Positions 43,729 to 53,029 of a DNA stretch of 64,000 nucleotides are shown piece after piece. Numbering within the stretch: the first letter of the stretch is position 1; each line of letters starts with the position of its first letter. The notes beneath the pieces are model-generated. The model was not told the DNA's origin, ran no database searches, and saw nothing but the letters and a program-made list of their open reading frames with translations. The stretch spans positions 225,636 through 289,635 of the forward strand of contig NZ_JAHKKG010000014.1 in NCBI RefSeq assembly GCF_018829635.1, given 5' to 3'. The DNA is from Paractinoplanes bogorensis. Lineage in GTDB: Bacteria; Actinomycetota; Actinomycetes; Mycobacteriales; Micromonosporaceae. Position numbers and translations under genes: made by a program.

Positions 43729-44438
43729 CCCGAGGCCAGCAGGGCGATGTCGGTGCCGGGGACCAGTGGCTCGTCGGCGCGCTCGATGGTCGTGCGGACG
43801 AAGCCCTCCCCGGCCCCGGCCAATGCGATGCCCGCCTGACCGAACGACGCCAGTGTGGCCTCGCGCAGTTCCGCCGGCGACTCCTGGTCGGGCACGTTCA
43901 CGTTGAGCACCGTGCCCGCCGGCGACGCGGCCAGCGTGTCGATCAGCGTCACCGCCGTGGCGGCGGCCGCGTCCCAGTGCAGCACGTCGTCCGACGGCAC
44001 GACGATCGCATTGCCACCGGAAGCAGCGGAACCGGCCGTGGTGAGCACATCCAGTGACACGGCCATGGCTCGCAGACCGTTGTTGGCCGCCGTCAGCGCC
44101 GCCCCCACGGTCGCCGAGTGGAGCACGGCCCGCCCGGCGTTGGCCCCCCGGTTGATCCCGGACAGCACCAGATCCGGTGGCGGCCCGAAAACTCCGAGGG
44201 ACGCGAGAATCACGATGTAGGCCGGTGAGGCAGCCACGCCGTACGCCGGTAAGTCCGAAATGTAGGTATAAGGCGACACCATGATCCGGCCGTCGGAGAC
44301 GACCGCGGAAAGCGCCGCACTCTGCCCACTGGCCTCCTGCAAAGGGGCCGCCACGACGACATCACCCGGCAGGGCCCGGGCCAGAGCATGCAGACCCGGA
44401 GCCGAGATCCCGTCGTCATTGGTCACGAGAATCCTCAT
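43647..44438 (-). CDS. surE: 5'/3'-nucleotidase SurE
   Basis: 263 aa from ATG 44438. Starts MRILVTNDDGISAPG with the metal-binding Asp pair, then VAAPLQEASGQSAALS and LSGINRGANAGRAVLHSATVGAA, all SurE signatures. Divalent-metal phosphatase acting on nucleoside monophosphates, associated with stress survival. It overlaps the GT87 gene convergently by 82 bp; the overlap covers the last residues of both. Confidence 0.92.
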   Translation of the reverse strand: MRILVTNDDGISAPGLHALARALPGDVVVAAPLQEASGQSAALSAVVSDGRIMVSPYTYISDLPAYGVAASPAYIVILASLGVFGPPPDLVLSGINRGANAGRAVLHSATVGAALTAANNGLRAMAVSLDVLTTAGSAASGGNAIVVPSDDVLHWDAAAATAVTLIDTLAASPAGTVLNVNVPDQESPAELREATLASFGQAGIALAGAGEGFVRTTIERADEPLVPGTDIALLASGYATVTALRPPAAVAGVRIPSQRPSPA

Positions 44439-44533
44439 AGCGGCCCACGTCCCGTCCCCAGCCCGTGCTGTGTCACGTTCAGCGCACCAGCCGCCGCCCC
44501 GGTCCGCAAGGCCGGTACCCGCTCGGGTCGGGA

Positions 44534-46198
44534 TCAGGCGACCGCGGCCGGCTCCAGCCGCTCCGGTGGCATGGGCCGCCCGAAGTGATAGCCCTGCAAC
44601 AGATCGAACCCGGCCGCGGCCAGGATGTCGGCCGTCGCCTGGTCTTCGACCCCCTCGGCGACCAGGGTCAGCCCGAGCCCCCGGGCCATCGCCGCCACCG
44701 CCTCCACGATGGACCGGTCGCGCTCGTCGTGGATGCGGTGCACGAACGCGCGGTCCAGCTTGAGCTCGTCCAGCGGCAACTGGGTGAGCAGGGCCAGCGA
44801 CGTGTAGCCGGCCCCGAAGTCGTCCACCGCCACCCGCACGCCGAGGTCACGCAGCCGGTGCAGCCGTTCCGCGCTGGCTTCGGGCCGGGTCAGCACCGCG
44901 CTCTCGGTGATCTCGACGATCAGCGAGCGGCCGGGCAGCTGGTAGTGGGCGAGCAGGCGGCTGATCAGGTCGACCACGCGGTCCTGGGCCAGCACGGGTG
45001 CGGGCAGGTTGACCGCGACCGGGATCGGGCGGCCGGCGTGGTGCCAGCGGGCGGCCTGGGCGACGGCGTCGGCGAGGATGCGGTCGGTGAGCGGGTTGAT
45101 CACTTCGGACCGTTCGGCGCCGGGCAGGAAGTCGCCGGGCAGCAGCAGACCGTGCCGGGGATGACGCCAGCGCACCAGGGCTTCCAGGGAGCGGACCACG
45201 CCCGTACGGGCATCGACCAGTCTCTGGTAGTACAGCTGCAGCTGGCCCTGGTCGATGGCGGCGCGCAGCTCGGACTGCAACCGCAGGTCGGTGCCCTGTT
45301 CGGCGGCGAGCTCGGGCCGCCAGATCTCGACGGCGGTGCGGTGGCGCTTGGCCGCGTACATCGCCGTGTCGGCGCCGGCCAGCAGGTCGGAGAGCGAGCG
45401 CCGGCCGGCCGCGGTGCGCGCGATGCCGAGCGACGCCTCGACCGTGATCGGCACCCCGGCCACCGTGAAAGGACCTTGGATGGCCCGCAAGACCCTTTTC
45501 CCGTACGCGATCAGATGCTCGTCGGACCCGTCGCCGAGCTCGTCGGTCAGCACCACGAACTCGTCCCCGCCGAGCCGGAAGGTGTTCCGGGCCCCGAGCG
45601 CCTCGGCGACCCGGCGCAGCAGCTGGTCACCACGGGTGTGGCCGAGCGAGTCGTTGATCTCCTTGAACCGGTCGAGGTCGATGAGCAGCAGCGCCACCTG
45701 GCGTCCGGCGTCGAGCAGCGCGCCCGCGGTCTCGGTGAGCTGGCGCCGGTTGCCGAGCCCGGTCAGCGCGTCGCGCAGGGCCAGTGACTCGTACTGGCGG
45801 CTGAGATGTTCGACCAGCGGCCCGACCGGGGCGATGCCGAGCCGCCCGCCGCCCAGCTCGACGACCACCGGGGTGCCGCGGTCGCCGTCCGGGCGGGTCA
45901 TGCAGGCGCGGGCGGCGTCGTCCCAGGGCAGCGCGGCCGGCAGCACCAGGGCGGGCCGGCCGAGCAGCACCCGGACCGGCCGGTGGAACAGGAGTGCCCG
46001 CCCGTAGCCGAGCCGGCCGGCGAGATAGATCTCGAGCTGGGGCCGGTCGAGCACGAACAGCTGTCCGGCGTCCCGCGCGACGAGCCCGATCGACTCGGGA
46101 TCGGCGCGGAGCATGGCTTCGATCACGCCGATCTCGGTGTCCGCGTGGATCACCTCTACCGGCGTGGCGAGTGCCCCCAGCGCCGGTGCCTCCGTCAT
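44534..46198 (-). CDS. Cyclic di-GMP protein with GGDEF and EAL domains
   Basis: 554 aa from GTG 46198, soluble. N-terminal about 130 residues resemble a degenerate CBS-pair-like sensor. GGDEF domain at about 135-295 with an intact active site FRLGGDEFVV and DALTGLGNRRQL. EAL domain at about 300-550 with LEALVRWRHP, ITESAVL, DDFGAGYTSL, LKLDRAFV and VAEGVED, so catalytic residues for phosphodiesterase activity also appear present. It could make or degrade c-di-GMP. No transmembrane segment. Confidence 0.9.
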   Translation of the reverse strand: MTEAPALGALATPVEVIHADTEIGVIEAMLRADPESIGLVARDAGQLFVLDRPQLEIYLAGRLGYGRALLFHRPVRVLLGRPALVLPAALPWDDAARACMTRPDGDRGTPVVVELGGGRLGIAPVGPLVEHLSRQYESLALRDALTGLGNRRQLTETAGALLDAGRQVALLLIDLDRFKEINDSLGHTRGDQLLRRVAEALGARNTFRLGGDEFVVLTDELGDGSDEHLIAYGKRVLRAIQGPFTVAGVPITVEASLGIARTAAGRRSLSDLLAGADTAMYAAKRHRTAVEIWRPELAAEQGTDLRLQSELRAAIDQGQLQLYYQRLVDARTGVVRSLEALVRWRHPRHGLLLPGDFLPGAERSEVINPLTDRILADAVAQAARWHHAGRPIPVAVNLPAPVLAQDRVVDLISRLLAHYQLPGRSLIVEITESAVLTRPEASAERLHRLRDLGVRVAVDDFGAGYTSLALLTQLPLDELKLDRAFVHRIHDERDRSIVEAVAAMARGLGLTLVAEGVEDQATADILAAAGFDLLQGYHFGRPMPPERLEPAAVA

Positions 46199-46258
46199 CG
46201 CTCCGCGAGCCTACGCGGCACGAGTGTCGATGCCCGAGGAGGAAACCAAGAATTCACT

Positions 46259-46552
46259 TCAGACCTGGGTGAGCCGCAGATATCGCCGCCCGGCCGCGTG
46301 GACCGCCCCGCGCGGCTCGACCCGCAGGCGCACCGTGGCGCCCGGCCCGAGGTGGATCGGCACGGCCTCGCTGCCGGTCCAGTCGAGGCGCGCCCGCACG
46401 GTGTGGGTGCCCGGCGGCAGAGCCAGCGACAACTCGCGGCCACAGCGGACGGCACCCTTGACCGCACCGTCGACCACGATCTCGTACGCCCGGGCCCGGT
46501 CGAACCAGTGCCCCGACGGGCGTTCGACGGTGAGCGTAGCGATGACGGTCAT
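46259..46552 (-). CDS. Small beta-sandwich hypothetical protein
   Basis: 97 aa from ATG 46552. Alternating beta strands (TLTVERPSGHWFDRARAYEIVVDGAVKGAV, LALPPGTHTVRARLDW) recall PEGA-like domains that carry a small-molecule or surface-binding sandwich. No signal peptide or membrane segment. Function unknown. Confidence 0.6.
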   Translation of the reverse strand: MTVIATLTVERPSGHWFDRARAYEIVVDGAVKGAVRCGRELSLALPPGTHTVRARLDWTGSEAVPIHLGPGATVRLRVEPRGAVHAAGRRYLRLTQV

Positions 46553-46585
46553 ACCGATGATCCTGCCACCGGGGACCGGACCCCG

Positions 46586-47554
46586 CTATTCGGCGATCAG
46601 TTTGCGGACGGCCCGCTCGCTGCCGGTGCGGATCACTTCGCCGTCCTCGTAGGCTTCGAGCACCCGCGGATCGACGTAGGAGGCCCGGGCCACCGCCGGC
46701 GTGTTGCCCAGCAGGTCGGCCACCTCCTTCATCGCCTTCGACACGGCTTTCCGGCGCTTGGCCCCGGTCGGCTGGGGGCCCTGCGCGGCCAGCGATCGCG
46801 CCGCCTCGACCGTGCCGTGCCAGGTCCGGAAGTCCTTGGCGGTCATCTGCTCGCCGCTGATCTCGCGCAGATAGTCGTTGATGTCCTCGGCGTGCACCTC
46901 GGGCCAGCGCCGCCCGGACGGATCCCAGTAGGCGAACAGCCGCTCCCGGCCGGGCCGGCGCCGTTTGAGGTCGCGCAGCACCTGGCACACCTCGCCGTCC
47001 CCGATCGTTCCCGAGTGCTCGACGCCGGATTTGCCGGTGAACTCCAGCAGCACACACCCGCCCCGCATCCGCACATGCTCGGGGCGCAGCGTGGACAGGC
47101 CGAAAGACGGATCATCCTCCCGTACGGCGGACTCGTCGCCCCCGATCCGGAACATGCCCATGTCGAGCAGCCGGACGATCGCGGCCAGCACCCGGTCGTG
47201 CGTCAGCCCCCGGGCGGTGAGGTCGGCCGACAGCCGTTCCCGCAGCCTGGGCAGCCGTCTGGAGACCTCGAGCGCGTGGTCGAACTTCTTCTCGTCCCGG
47301 GCCGTCCGCCAGTCGTCGTGATAGCGGTACTGCTTGCGCCCGGCCACGTCGACCCCGGTCACCTGGATGTGCCCGCGCGGGTCGGGCGAGATCCACACGT
47401 CCTCCCACGCGGGCGGAATGACCAGCGTCTTGATCCGCGCCACCGCTGCGGCGTCGTCCAGCCGCGAGCCGTCGACATCGGAAAAGGAGAATCCCTTTCC
47501 CGTACGCCTCCGCGTGTACCCGGGTTTCGTCAGGTCGGAGCGCCGCAGCCGCAT
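46586..47554 (-). CDS. DNA topoisomerase IB
   Basis: 322 aa from ATG 47554. Bacterial/poxvirus-type topoisomerase IB: IPPAWEDVWISPDPRGHIQVTGVD, RYHDDWRTARDEKKFDH, FRIGGDESA and AKDFRTWHGTVEA. The catalytic Tyr is about residue 293 in ARASYVDPRV. It relaxes both positive and negative supercoils through a 3'-phosphotyrosine. Chromosomal bacterial copies are accessory enzymes. A truncated ORF lies 1 bp upstream. Confidence 0.92.
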   Translation of the reverse strand: MRLRRSDLTKPGYTRRRTGKGFSFSDVDGSRLDDAAAVARIKTLVIPPAWEDVWISPDPRGHIQVTGVDVAGRKQYRYHDDWRTARDEKKFDHALEVSRRLPRLRERLSADLTARGLTHDRVLAAIVRLLDMGMFRIGGDESAVREDDPSFGLSTLRPEHVRMRGGCVLLEFTGKSGVEHSGTIGDGEVCQVLRDLKRRRPGRERLFAYWDPSGRRWPEVHAEDINDYLREISGEQMTAKDFRTWHGTVEAARSLAAQGPQPTGAKRRKAVSKAMKEVADLLGNTPAVARASYVDPRVLEAYEDGEVIRTGSERAVRKLIAE

Positions 47555-47555
47555 T

Positions 47556-47636
47556 TCAGAGACGGCCCTTGAGCTCTTTGCGGATCAGCTCCTTGGGCCC
47601 GAACGCCTCGGCGGCCGGCTTGTATCCGTATTTCAT
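47556..47636 (-). pseudogene. Remnant of an F420-dependent LLM-class oxidoreductase gene (26 codons)
   Basis: ATG 47636 to TGA 47556 encodes 26 residues. It begins MKYGYKPAAEAFGPKELIR, the characteristic start of F420-dependent luciferase-like oxidoreductases, and then runs directly into KELKGRL and stop. The roughly 280 residues expected between are missing, so this looks like an internal deletion that joined the N- and C-termini. It stops 1 bp before the topoisomerase start and could now act as a leader ORF. Confidence 0.5.
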
Positions 47637-47692
47637 GCATCCGGGCTTCCCTGCCGCGGCCTGGTCAAACACCTCGGGTAACCTCGCGAATC

Positions 47693-48559
47693 GTGAGCGA
47701 CTCCCGGCATGATCGGACGATCGGCGGACGCGTGTTCGACTTCTCGCGGCGGGTCGCGGTGATGGCGATCGTGAACCGGACGCCCGACTCCTTCCACGAT
47801 CAAGGCAGCACCTACGCGCTCGAGAAGGCCCTCGAAGCGGTGACCAAGGCGGCCGACGAGGGCGCCGACTGGATCGACGTCGGCGGGGTCCCGTTCGCGC
47901 CCGGGCCCGAGGTGAGCGCGGCCGAGGAGCTCGACCGGGTGCTCCCGGTCGTCGAGGCCGCGAAGGCGCGCTGCGTGGTCTCGGTCGACACGTTCCGGCC
48001 CGAGGTCGCGGCCGAAGTGATCAAGGCCGGGGCCGGGGTCGTCAACGACACCTCGGGGCTGCGCGACCCGGTGATGGCCGACGTGGTGGCCGGCACCGAC
48101 GCCCAGCTCGTCATCACGCACAGCCTGGCCGCGCCGCGCACGCTGTGGCCGAGCCCGCAATACGACGACGTGACGGCCGACGTGAGCGCCTTCCTGCGCG
48201 GCCGGGTGGCGCTGGCCCTCGAGCGGGGCGTGCGGCCCGACCAGATCATCATCGATCCGGGCCACGACCTGAACAAGAACACGCGGCACACGCTCGAGGT
48301 GACCCGGCGGCTCGACGAGATCGCCGCGATCGGCTATCCGCTGCTGGCCGCGGTGAGCAACAAGGACTTCATCGGCGAGACGCTCGACGCCAAGCAGCAC
48401 GAGCGTCTCGCGGGCACGCTGGCCGCCGTCGTCTTCTGCGTGCTGCGGGGTGCCCGCATCGTCCGCGTCCACAACGTGCGGGCCGCGGTCGACGCCGTAC
48501 GCATGACGGAGGCGATGCTGGGCTGGCGCGAGCCGGTCTACACCCGCCACAACATCTGA
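47693..48559 (+). CDS. folP: Dihydropteroate synthase-like protein (FolP2 type)
   Basis: 288 aa from GTG 47693. TIM-barrel of the pterin-binding family with IVNRTPDSF, DVGGVPFAPG, VSVDTFRPEVA, VVNDTSGLRD and IIDPGHDLNKNTRHT. Two loops differ from active DHPS: the pABA loop reads DVGGVPFAPG instead of DxGGESTRPG, and the HMxG.P motif reads HSLAAPRTLWPSP. These changes match mycobacterial FolP2, which lacks DHPS activity. It may therefore not make folate. Neighbours are unrelated. Confidence 0.8.
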   Translation: MSDSRHDRTIGGRVFDFSRRVAVMAIVNRTPDSFHDQGSTYALEKALEAVTKAADEGADWIDVGGVPFAPGPEVSAAEELDRVLPVVEAAKARCVVSVDTFRPEVAAEVIKAGAGVVNDTSGLRDPVMADVVAGTDAQLVITHSLAAPRTLWPSPQYDDVTADVSAFLRGRVALALERGVRPDQIIIDPGHDLNKNTRHTLEVTRRLDEIAAIGYPLLAAVSNKDFIGETLDAKQHERLAGTLAAVVFCVLRGARIVRVHNVRAAVDAVRMTEAMLGWREPVYTRHNI

Positions 48560-48560
48560 C

Positions 48561-49562
48561 TCAGGCGGGCGCGGGCAGCAGCCGCTCGACCACGTCGGTC
48601 AGGGTGGCCACGGCCGGCCCGTCCGGGGTGGTGACCACGACCAGGTGGTGGCGGGTGGTGCGCATCGTGGCCAGCGCCTCGTAGACCAGCGTCGAGCCGT
48701 CGAGCACGAGCACGTCGCGCATCACCTCACCGGCCGTACGGTCGTCCGGCTGGTCCATCGTGTCGCGGACGTGGACCACGCCGGCCGCCGCGCCCTCGCG
48801 CATCACCACCACTCGCAGGTGGCCGGTGTCGCGGGCCACCGCCCGGACGTCCGCCACCGGGTCGTTCACGCCGACCGAGGTCAGTCCGCGCTGCGGGCCG
48901 GTGATGCCGGACAGGGTGAGCTGGTGCAGGTCGAGGGCGTCGGTGAGCTGCGCCGAGGCCGACGCGTCGAGCGCGCCGACGCTGGCCGAGTGCTCGACCA
49001 GGTGGCGCAGGTCGGCCGCGTTCCGGCCGGTGGCCACGGTGTCGCGGGGCTCGACGCCGACCCGGCGCAGGCACCAGTTGGCGCTCGCGTTGAGCGACCG
49101 CAGCACCGGGCGGGTGAGCCACATGAACCCGCGCATCGGCAGGGCCAGGGCGATGGCGGTGCGTTCCGGATGGGCGATCGCGTACGACTTGGGCGCCATC
49201 TCGCCGATCACCAGGTGCAGGAACGTGACGACCAGCAGCGCCAGCGCGAAGCCGGCGGCGTCGGCCGTCCAGCCGGGTGCGCCCCACTCGAGGAACAGCG
49301 GGGTGAGTGCGTAGTTGACGGCCGGTTTGGTGACCGCCCCGAGCCCGAGGGCCGCGGCGGTGATGCCGAGCTGACAGCCGGCCAGCAGCACGGTCAGCTC
49401 GTCGAAGCTGCGCACCGCGGCCCGCGCCGACCGGCTGTGCGCGGCCCGCTCGTCGAGGCGGTGCCGGCGGGCGGCCAGCAGCGCGAACTCGGCCGCCACG
49501 AAGAAGGCACTGAGCACGATCAGCAGCACGGTGACCGCGGTGACCACCCACGGGTTGCTCAT
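48561..49562 (-). CDS. CNNM/CBS-pair membrane protein (CorC/HlyC family, short form)
   Basis: 333 aa from ATG 49562. CNNM (DUF21) domain with three to four helices (AFFVAAEFALLAARRHRLDE, LGITAAALGLGAV, HLVIGEMAPKSYAIAHPE), then a CBS pair (about 200-330). The C-terminal CorC_HlyC domain is absent. Likely Mg/Co transport or its regulation. The start overlaps its longer paralogue by 4 bp, so they may form a heteromer. Confidence 0.85.
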   Translation of the reverse strand: MSNPWVVTAVTVLLIVLSAFFVAAEFALLAARRHRLDERAAHSRSARAAVRSFDELTVLLAGCQLGITAAALGLGAVTKPAVNYALTPLFLEWGAPGWTADAAGFALALLVVTFLHLVIGEMAPKSYAIAHPERTAIALALPMRGFMWLTRPVLRSLNASANWCLRRVGVEPRDTVATGRNAADLRHLVEHSASVGALDASASAQLTDALDLHQLTLSGITGPQRGLTSVGVNDPVADVRAVARDTGHLRVVVMREGAAAGVVHVRDTMDQPDDRTAGEVMRDVLVLDGSTLVYEALATMRTTRHHLVVVTTPDGPAVATLTDVVERLLPAPA

Positions 49563-50866
49563 CGCCGCCCCTCGATCGTCAGGTGCAGCAGGGACGGGAC
49601 GTGCCGCTCGACCGCCAGCACCTCGAACGTCAGCTCGGCCGGATCGAGGTCGAGCCGGGCCGTGGCGCCCACCGCGGGCAACTCGCCGAGCAGTGCGATG
49701 ACCAGGCCGGCCAGGGTCTCGTTGGACGACTCGGGCAGGTCGTGCCCGATGGTGCGCTCGACCTCGTCGATCGGCAGCGTGCCGGACAACTCCCACGCGC
49801 CGTTGCTCCGGGCCGGGACCGGCGGCGGTACGTCGTCGTGTTCGTCCTCGATCTCGCCGACCAGTTCCTCGCCGAGATCTTCGAGGGTGATCACCCCGGC
49901 CAGACCGCCGTGCTCGTCGAGCACGCAGGCCAGCTGGGCCCGCCGGTCGGTGAGGGTCTGCAGCACCCGGGGCAGCGGCATCGACGTCGGCACCAGCACC
50001 GGCGGCCGCATGATGCCGGTCACCGTCCCCTCGTCGTCGCGGTCGACGGCCAGCAGGTCGGCCAGGTGCACCACGCCGATCACGTCGTCGCGGTCGTCGA
50101 GCACCGGGTAGCGCGAGTGGCCGCCGGCCATCGTGGTCCACAGCTCCTTGGTGGTCAGGCCGGGCTCGACCACGTCGACCCGGGCCCGCGGGATCATCGC
50201 GTGGCCGGCGTCGCGGTCGGGGAAGTCGAGCACCCGGTCGAGCAGCACCGACAGCTCGGCGGGCAGGTCACCCGACTCGCGGGAGTCGCTGACGATGTGC
50301 TCGAGGTCGCGCCGGCTGACCGCGTGCTCCACGTCGTGCACCGGTTCCATGCCGAACAGCCGCAGCAGCGCGTTGGACGACTTGTCGAAGAAGGCGATCA
50401 GCCACCCGAACACCCGCAGGTAGGCCTGGGTCGACCGGGCCAGCCAGACGGCCACCGGCTCGGGCCGCGAGATGGCCAGGTTTTTCGGGAACAGCTCACC
50501 GAACAGCATCTGCACGAACGTCGAGAACAGCAGCGCGGCCACCGTGCCGATCGCGATGCCGACCCCGGCCGGCACGCCCACGCCACCGAGGGCGGTGCCG
50601 AGCGACTCGCCGATCAGCGGCTCGGCCACATAGCCGACCAGCAGGGCGGTGATGGTGATGCCGAGCTGGGCTCCGGAGAGCATGAACGAGGTGCGCCGGG
50701 TGACCGCCAGGGCCCGGCCGGCCGCGCTGTCACCGTCGGCGGCACGGGCCGCGAGCCGGGAGCGGTCGACCGCCATGTAGGCGAATTCCTGCGCCACGAA
50801 ATAGCCGGTCGCCGCGGTGATCGCCAGGACCACCAGCAGCCCCAGCAGAAGGCTCAGCACCCACAC
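49559..50866 (-). CDS. CNNM/CBS/CorC_HlyC membrane protein (hemolysin C family, full length)
   Basis: 435 aa. The order is DUF21 membrane domain (GYFVAQEFAYMAVDRSRLAA, LGITITALLVGYVAEP, FGELFPKNLAISRPEP), CBS pair (DVVEPGLTTKELWTTMAGGHSRYPVLDDRDDVIGVVH) and C-terminal CorC_HlyC beta domain (WELSGTLPIDEVERTIGHDLPE). Involved in divalent cation (Mg/Co) efflux or homeostasis. Upstream partner of the shorter form. Confidence 0.9.
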   Translation of the reverse strand: MWVLSLLLGLLVVLAITAATGYFVAQEFAYMAVDRSRLAARAADGDSAAGRALAVTRRTSFMLSGAQLGITITALLVGYVAEPLIGESLGTALGGVGVPAGVGIAIGTVAALLFSTFVQMLFGELFPKNLAISRPEPVAVWLARSTQAYLRVFGWLIAFFDKSSNALLRLFGMEPVHDVEHAVSRRDLEHIVSDSRESGDLPAELSVLLDRVLDFPDRDAGHAMIPRARVDVVEPGLTTKELWTTMAGGHSRYPVLDDRDDVIGVVHLADLLAVDRDDEGTVTGIMRPPVLVPTSMPLPRVLQTLTDRRAQLACVLDEHGGLAGVITLEDLGEELVGEIEDEHDDVPPPVPARSNGAWELSGTLPIDEVERTIGHDLPESSNETLAGLVIALLGELPAVGATARLDLDPAELTFEVLAVERHVPSLLHLTIEGRR

Positions 50867-50980
50867 GGGGGCATGCTCTCGTCGGTCGGATGGTGGCCGT
50901 CACCCATCAGGTCGTGCTCCTCCTCGCGTCGCGGTGACCGGAGCGTGACACGTTTTCCTGGCAGTGACCTGGGTTTTCGC

Positions 50981-51535
50981 CTACAGGTTCTTGAACGTGC
51001 CGAGCATCCCCACCGCCCAGGCCGGCGGCGGCACCGCACCCGGCCCGATCACCCGCATCGAGCCGAGACAGGTCAGCAGCATGCCGAACGCGAAGAAGTC
51101 CCGGGCCTCCTCGTCGTCGGCACCGGTCAGCTCCCGTACGACGTCGTAGAGCCGGCCGAAACACGTACGCACCGGCTCCCCGACCGCGGGATCGGCGCTG
51201 GCCGCGAACCCGTGCAGCAGGGTGTTCATGAGGCCGGGTTGCTCGAGCAGCTCCTTGTACGCCCCACCGAGGCTCTCCAGGGTGGCCTCCCGCCCGGCCG
51301 CCTCTCGCCACTTGGCCTCGATGCGGTCGCCCGCGTGCTGCACCGCGGCCAGGAAGAGCTCCTGCTTGGTGCGGAACAGGCGGATCACGTACGGCTGGGA
51401 AACGCCCGCCAGTCGTGCCACCTGATCGGTCGTCGTGCCGGCGTATCCGTTCTCGCCGAACGCCCGGACGGCGGCTTCGATCAGTTGCTCCTGGCGTTCC
51501 TCGGCGGTGAGGCGGGTTCGGGTCACGGTTGACAT
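50981..51535 (-). CDS. TetR family transcriptional repressor
   Basis: 184 aa from ATG 51535; a TTG four codons earlier would lie inside the operator. N-terminal helix-turn-helix (AFGENGYAGTTTDQVARLAGVSQPYVIRLFRTKQELF) and an all-helical ligand domain. Divergent from an MFS exporter; the region between holds two copies of GTTATC-N4-GATAAC, so it very likely represses itself and the exporter until a drug-like ligand binds. Confidence 0.9.
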   Translation of the reverse strand: MSTVTRTRLTAEERQEQLIEAAVRAFGENGYAGTTTDQVARLAGVSQPYVIRLFRTKQELFLAAVQHAGDRIEAKWREAAGREATLESLGGAYKELLEQPGLMNTLLHGFAASADPAVGEPVRTCFGRLYDVVRELTGADDEEARDFFAFGMLLTCLGSMRVIGPGAVPPPAWAVGMLGTFKNL

Positions 51536-51586
51536 GTTATCAGTCAATAACTAACGTGGCCCTCGACTTAGTTATCAGTCGATAAC
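51536..51586. promoter_or_regulatory. Twin TetR operators
   Basis: GTTATCAGTCAATAAC (51536-51551) and GTTATCAGTCGATAAC (51571-51586) are 16-bp palindromes (the second has perfect 6-bp arms), 35 bp apart centre to centre, between the divergent TetR and MFS starts. The first touches the TetR start codon. Confidence 0.85.
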
Positions 51587-51609
51587 AACTTTCTCTTCGG
51601 GGAGATCTG

Positions 51610-53016
51610 ATGACCGCCGTAATCGAGGCGCCCGCCGCACCGTCGCAGCGCAGCCGCCGCCCCCTGGCCGCGGTGCTCGCCGCCGTCGGCATCCCGACCT
51701 TCATGGTCACGCTGGACAACCTGGTCGTCAGCACGGCGCTGCCGGTCATCCGCACCGAACTGGGCGCGTCGCTGGCCGACCTGCAGTGGTTCGTGAACGC
51801 GTACACGCTGCCCTTCGCGGCGTTCCTGCTCACCGCGGCCGCGCTCGGCGACCGCATCGGCCGGCGCCGCATGTTCGTGGCCGGCCTGGTCGTCTTCACG
51901 CTCGCCTCGGCCGCCGCGGCTCTGGCGACCGAGCCGTGGCAACTCACCGCGGCCCGAGCCGTGCAGGGCCTGGGTGGTGCCGCCGTCGCGCCGCTGGCCC
52001 TGACACTGCTCGCCGAGGCGGTGCCGGACCGGTTGCGTACGGCCGCGGTGGGAATCTGGGGTGGAATCAGCGGCCTCGGCGTGGCGGTCGGCCCGGTCGT
52101 GGGCGGCGCGGTCGTCGAAGGTCTGGACTGGCACTGGATCTTCTGGCTGAACGTCCCCGTCGGCGTGGTCGCCGTCGTGCTGGCCCTGACCGTGCTCGGC
52201 GAGTCCCGCGGAGGCGCCCGCCGCCTCGACCCGCTCGGCCTGGTGCTCTCGGCGGCCGGCATGCTCCTGGTCATCTGGGGCGTGGTCGACGGCCCCGACC
52301 GCGGCTGGACCTCGGCCCGCGTCCTGACCATGCTGATCGGCGGCGGTGCCCTGCTGGCCGCGTTCGTGCTCTGGCAGGCGCGCAGCAAGTCACCGATGCT
52401 GCCGCTGCGCCTGTTCCGCTCCCCCGGCTTCAGCCTGGTCAACACGGTCACCCTGACGTTCTCGGCCGGCGCGTTCGGCTCGGTCTTCCTGCTGGCCCAG
52501 TTCTTCCAGGTGGTGCAGGGCCTGAGCCCGCTCGAGGCCGGCCTGCGCACCCTCCCGTGGACGGCCGCCCCGATGATCGTCGCCCCGCTGGCCGGCCTGT
52601 TCGGCGACCGCATCGGCCAGCGCGCCCTGATCTTCGCCGGCCAGCTCTTCCTGGCCGCCGGCATCCTGTGGATCGCGCTGGCGACCAGCACCACGGTCGG
52701 CTACGGCAGCCTGGTGGTGGCGTTCGCCCTGGCCGGCATCGGCATGGGCCTGACCTTCGCCCCGATCAGCACGGTGGCCTTGGCCAGCGTGACCGACGCC
52801 GACCGGGGCGTGGCCTCCGGCGTGAACAACACGATCCGCGAGGTCGGCGTGGCCGCCGGCGTCGCCGCCCTGGCCTCGATCTTCAGCTCCCACGGCGGCT
52901 ACGAGTCCCTGCAGTCCTTCGTCGACGGCCTCCGCCCCGCGGTGATCGTGGGCGCGCTGATCGTGGCCGCGGGCGCGGTGTTCGCCCTGTTCCTGCCCCG
53001 CCGCAACCACGCCTGA
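51610..53016 (+). CDS. MFS drug:H+ antiporter, DHA2 (EmrB/QacA) family
   Basis: 468 aa from ATG 51610, with GGGGAGA upstream. 14 predicted TM helices. Motifs: D in FMVTLDNLVVSTALP (DHA2 motif D1), LGDRIGRRRMF (motif A) and GGISGLGVAVGPVVGG (motif C). Exports multiple hydrophobic compounds in exchange for protons. Controlled by the divergent TetR protein. No MFP partner gene, as expected for Gram-positive hosts. Confidence 0.92.
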   Translation: MTAVIEAPAAPSQRSRRPLAAVLAAVGIPTFMVTLDNLVVSTALPVIRTELGASLADLQWFVNAYTLPFAAFLLTAAALGDRIGRRRMFVAGLVVFTLASAAAALATEPWQLTAARAVQGLGGAAVAPLALTLLAEAVPDRLRTAAVGIWGGISGLGVAVGPVVGGAVVEGLDWHWIFWLNVPVGVVAVVLALTVLGESRGGARRLDPLGLVLSAAGMLLVIWGVVDGPDRGWTSARVLTMLIGGGALLAAFVLWQARSKSPMLPLRLFRSPGFSLVNTVTLTFSAGAFGSVFLLAQFFQVVQGLSPLEAGLRTLPWTAAPMIVAPLAGLFGDRIGQRALIFAGQLFLAAGILWIALATSTTVGYGSLVVAFALAGIGMGLTFAPISTVALASVTDADRGVASGVNNTIREVGVAAGVAALASIFSSHGGYESLQSFVDGLRPAVIVGALIVAAGAVFALFLPRRNHA

Positions 53017-53029
53017 CGTACCTGAACCG

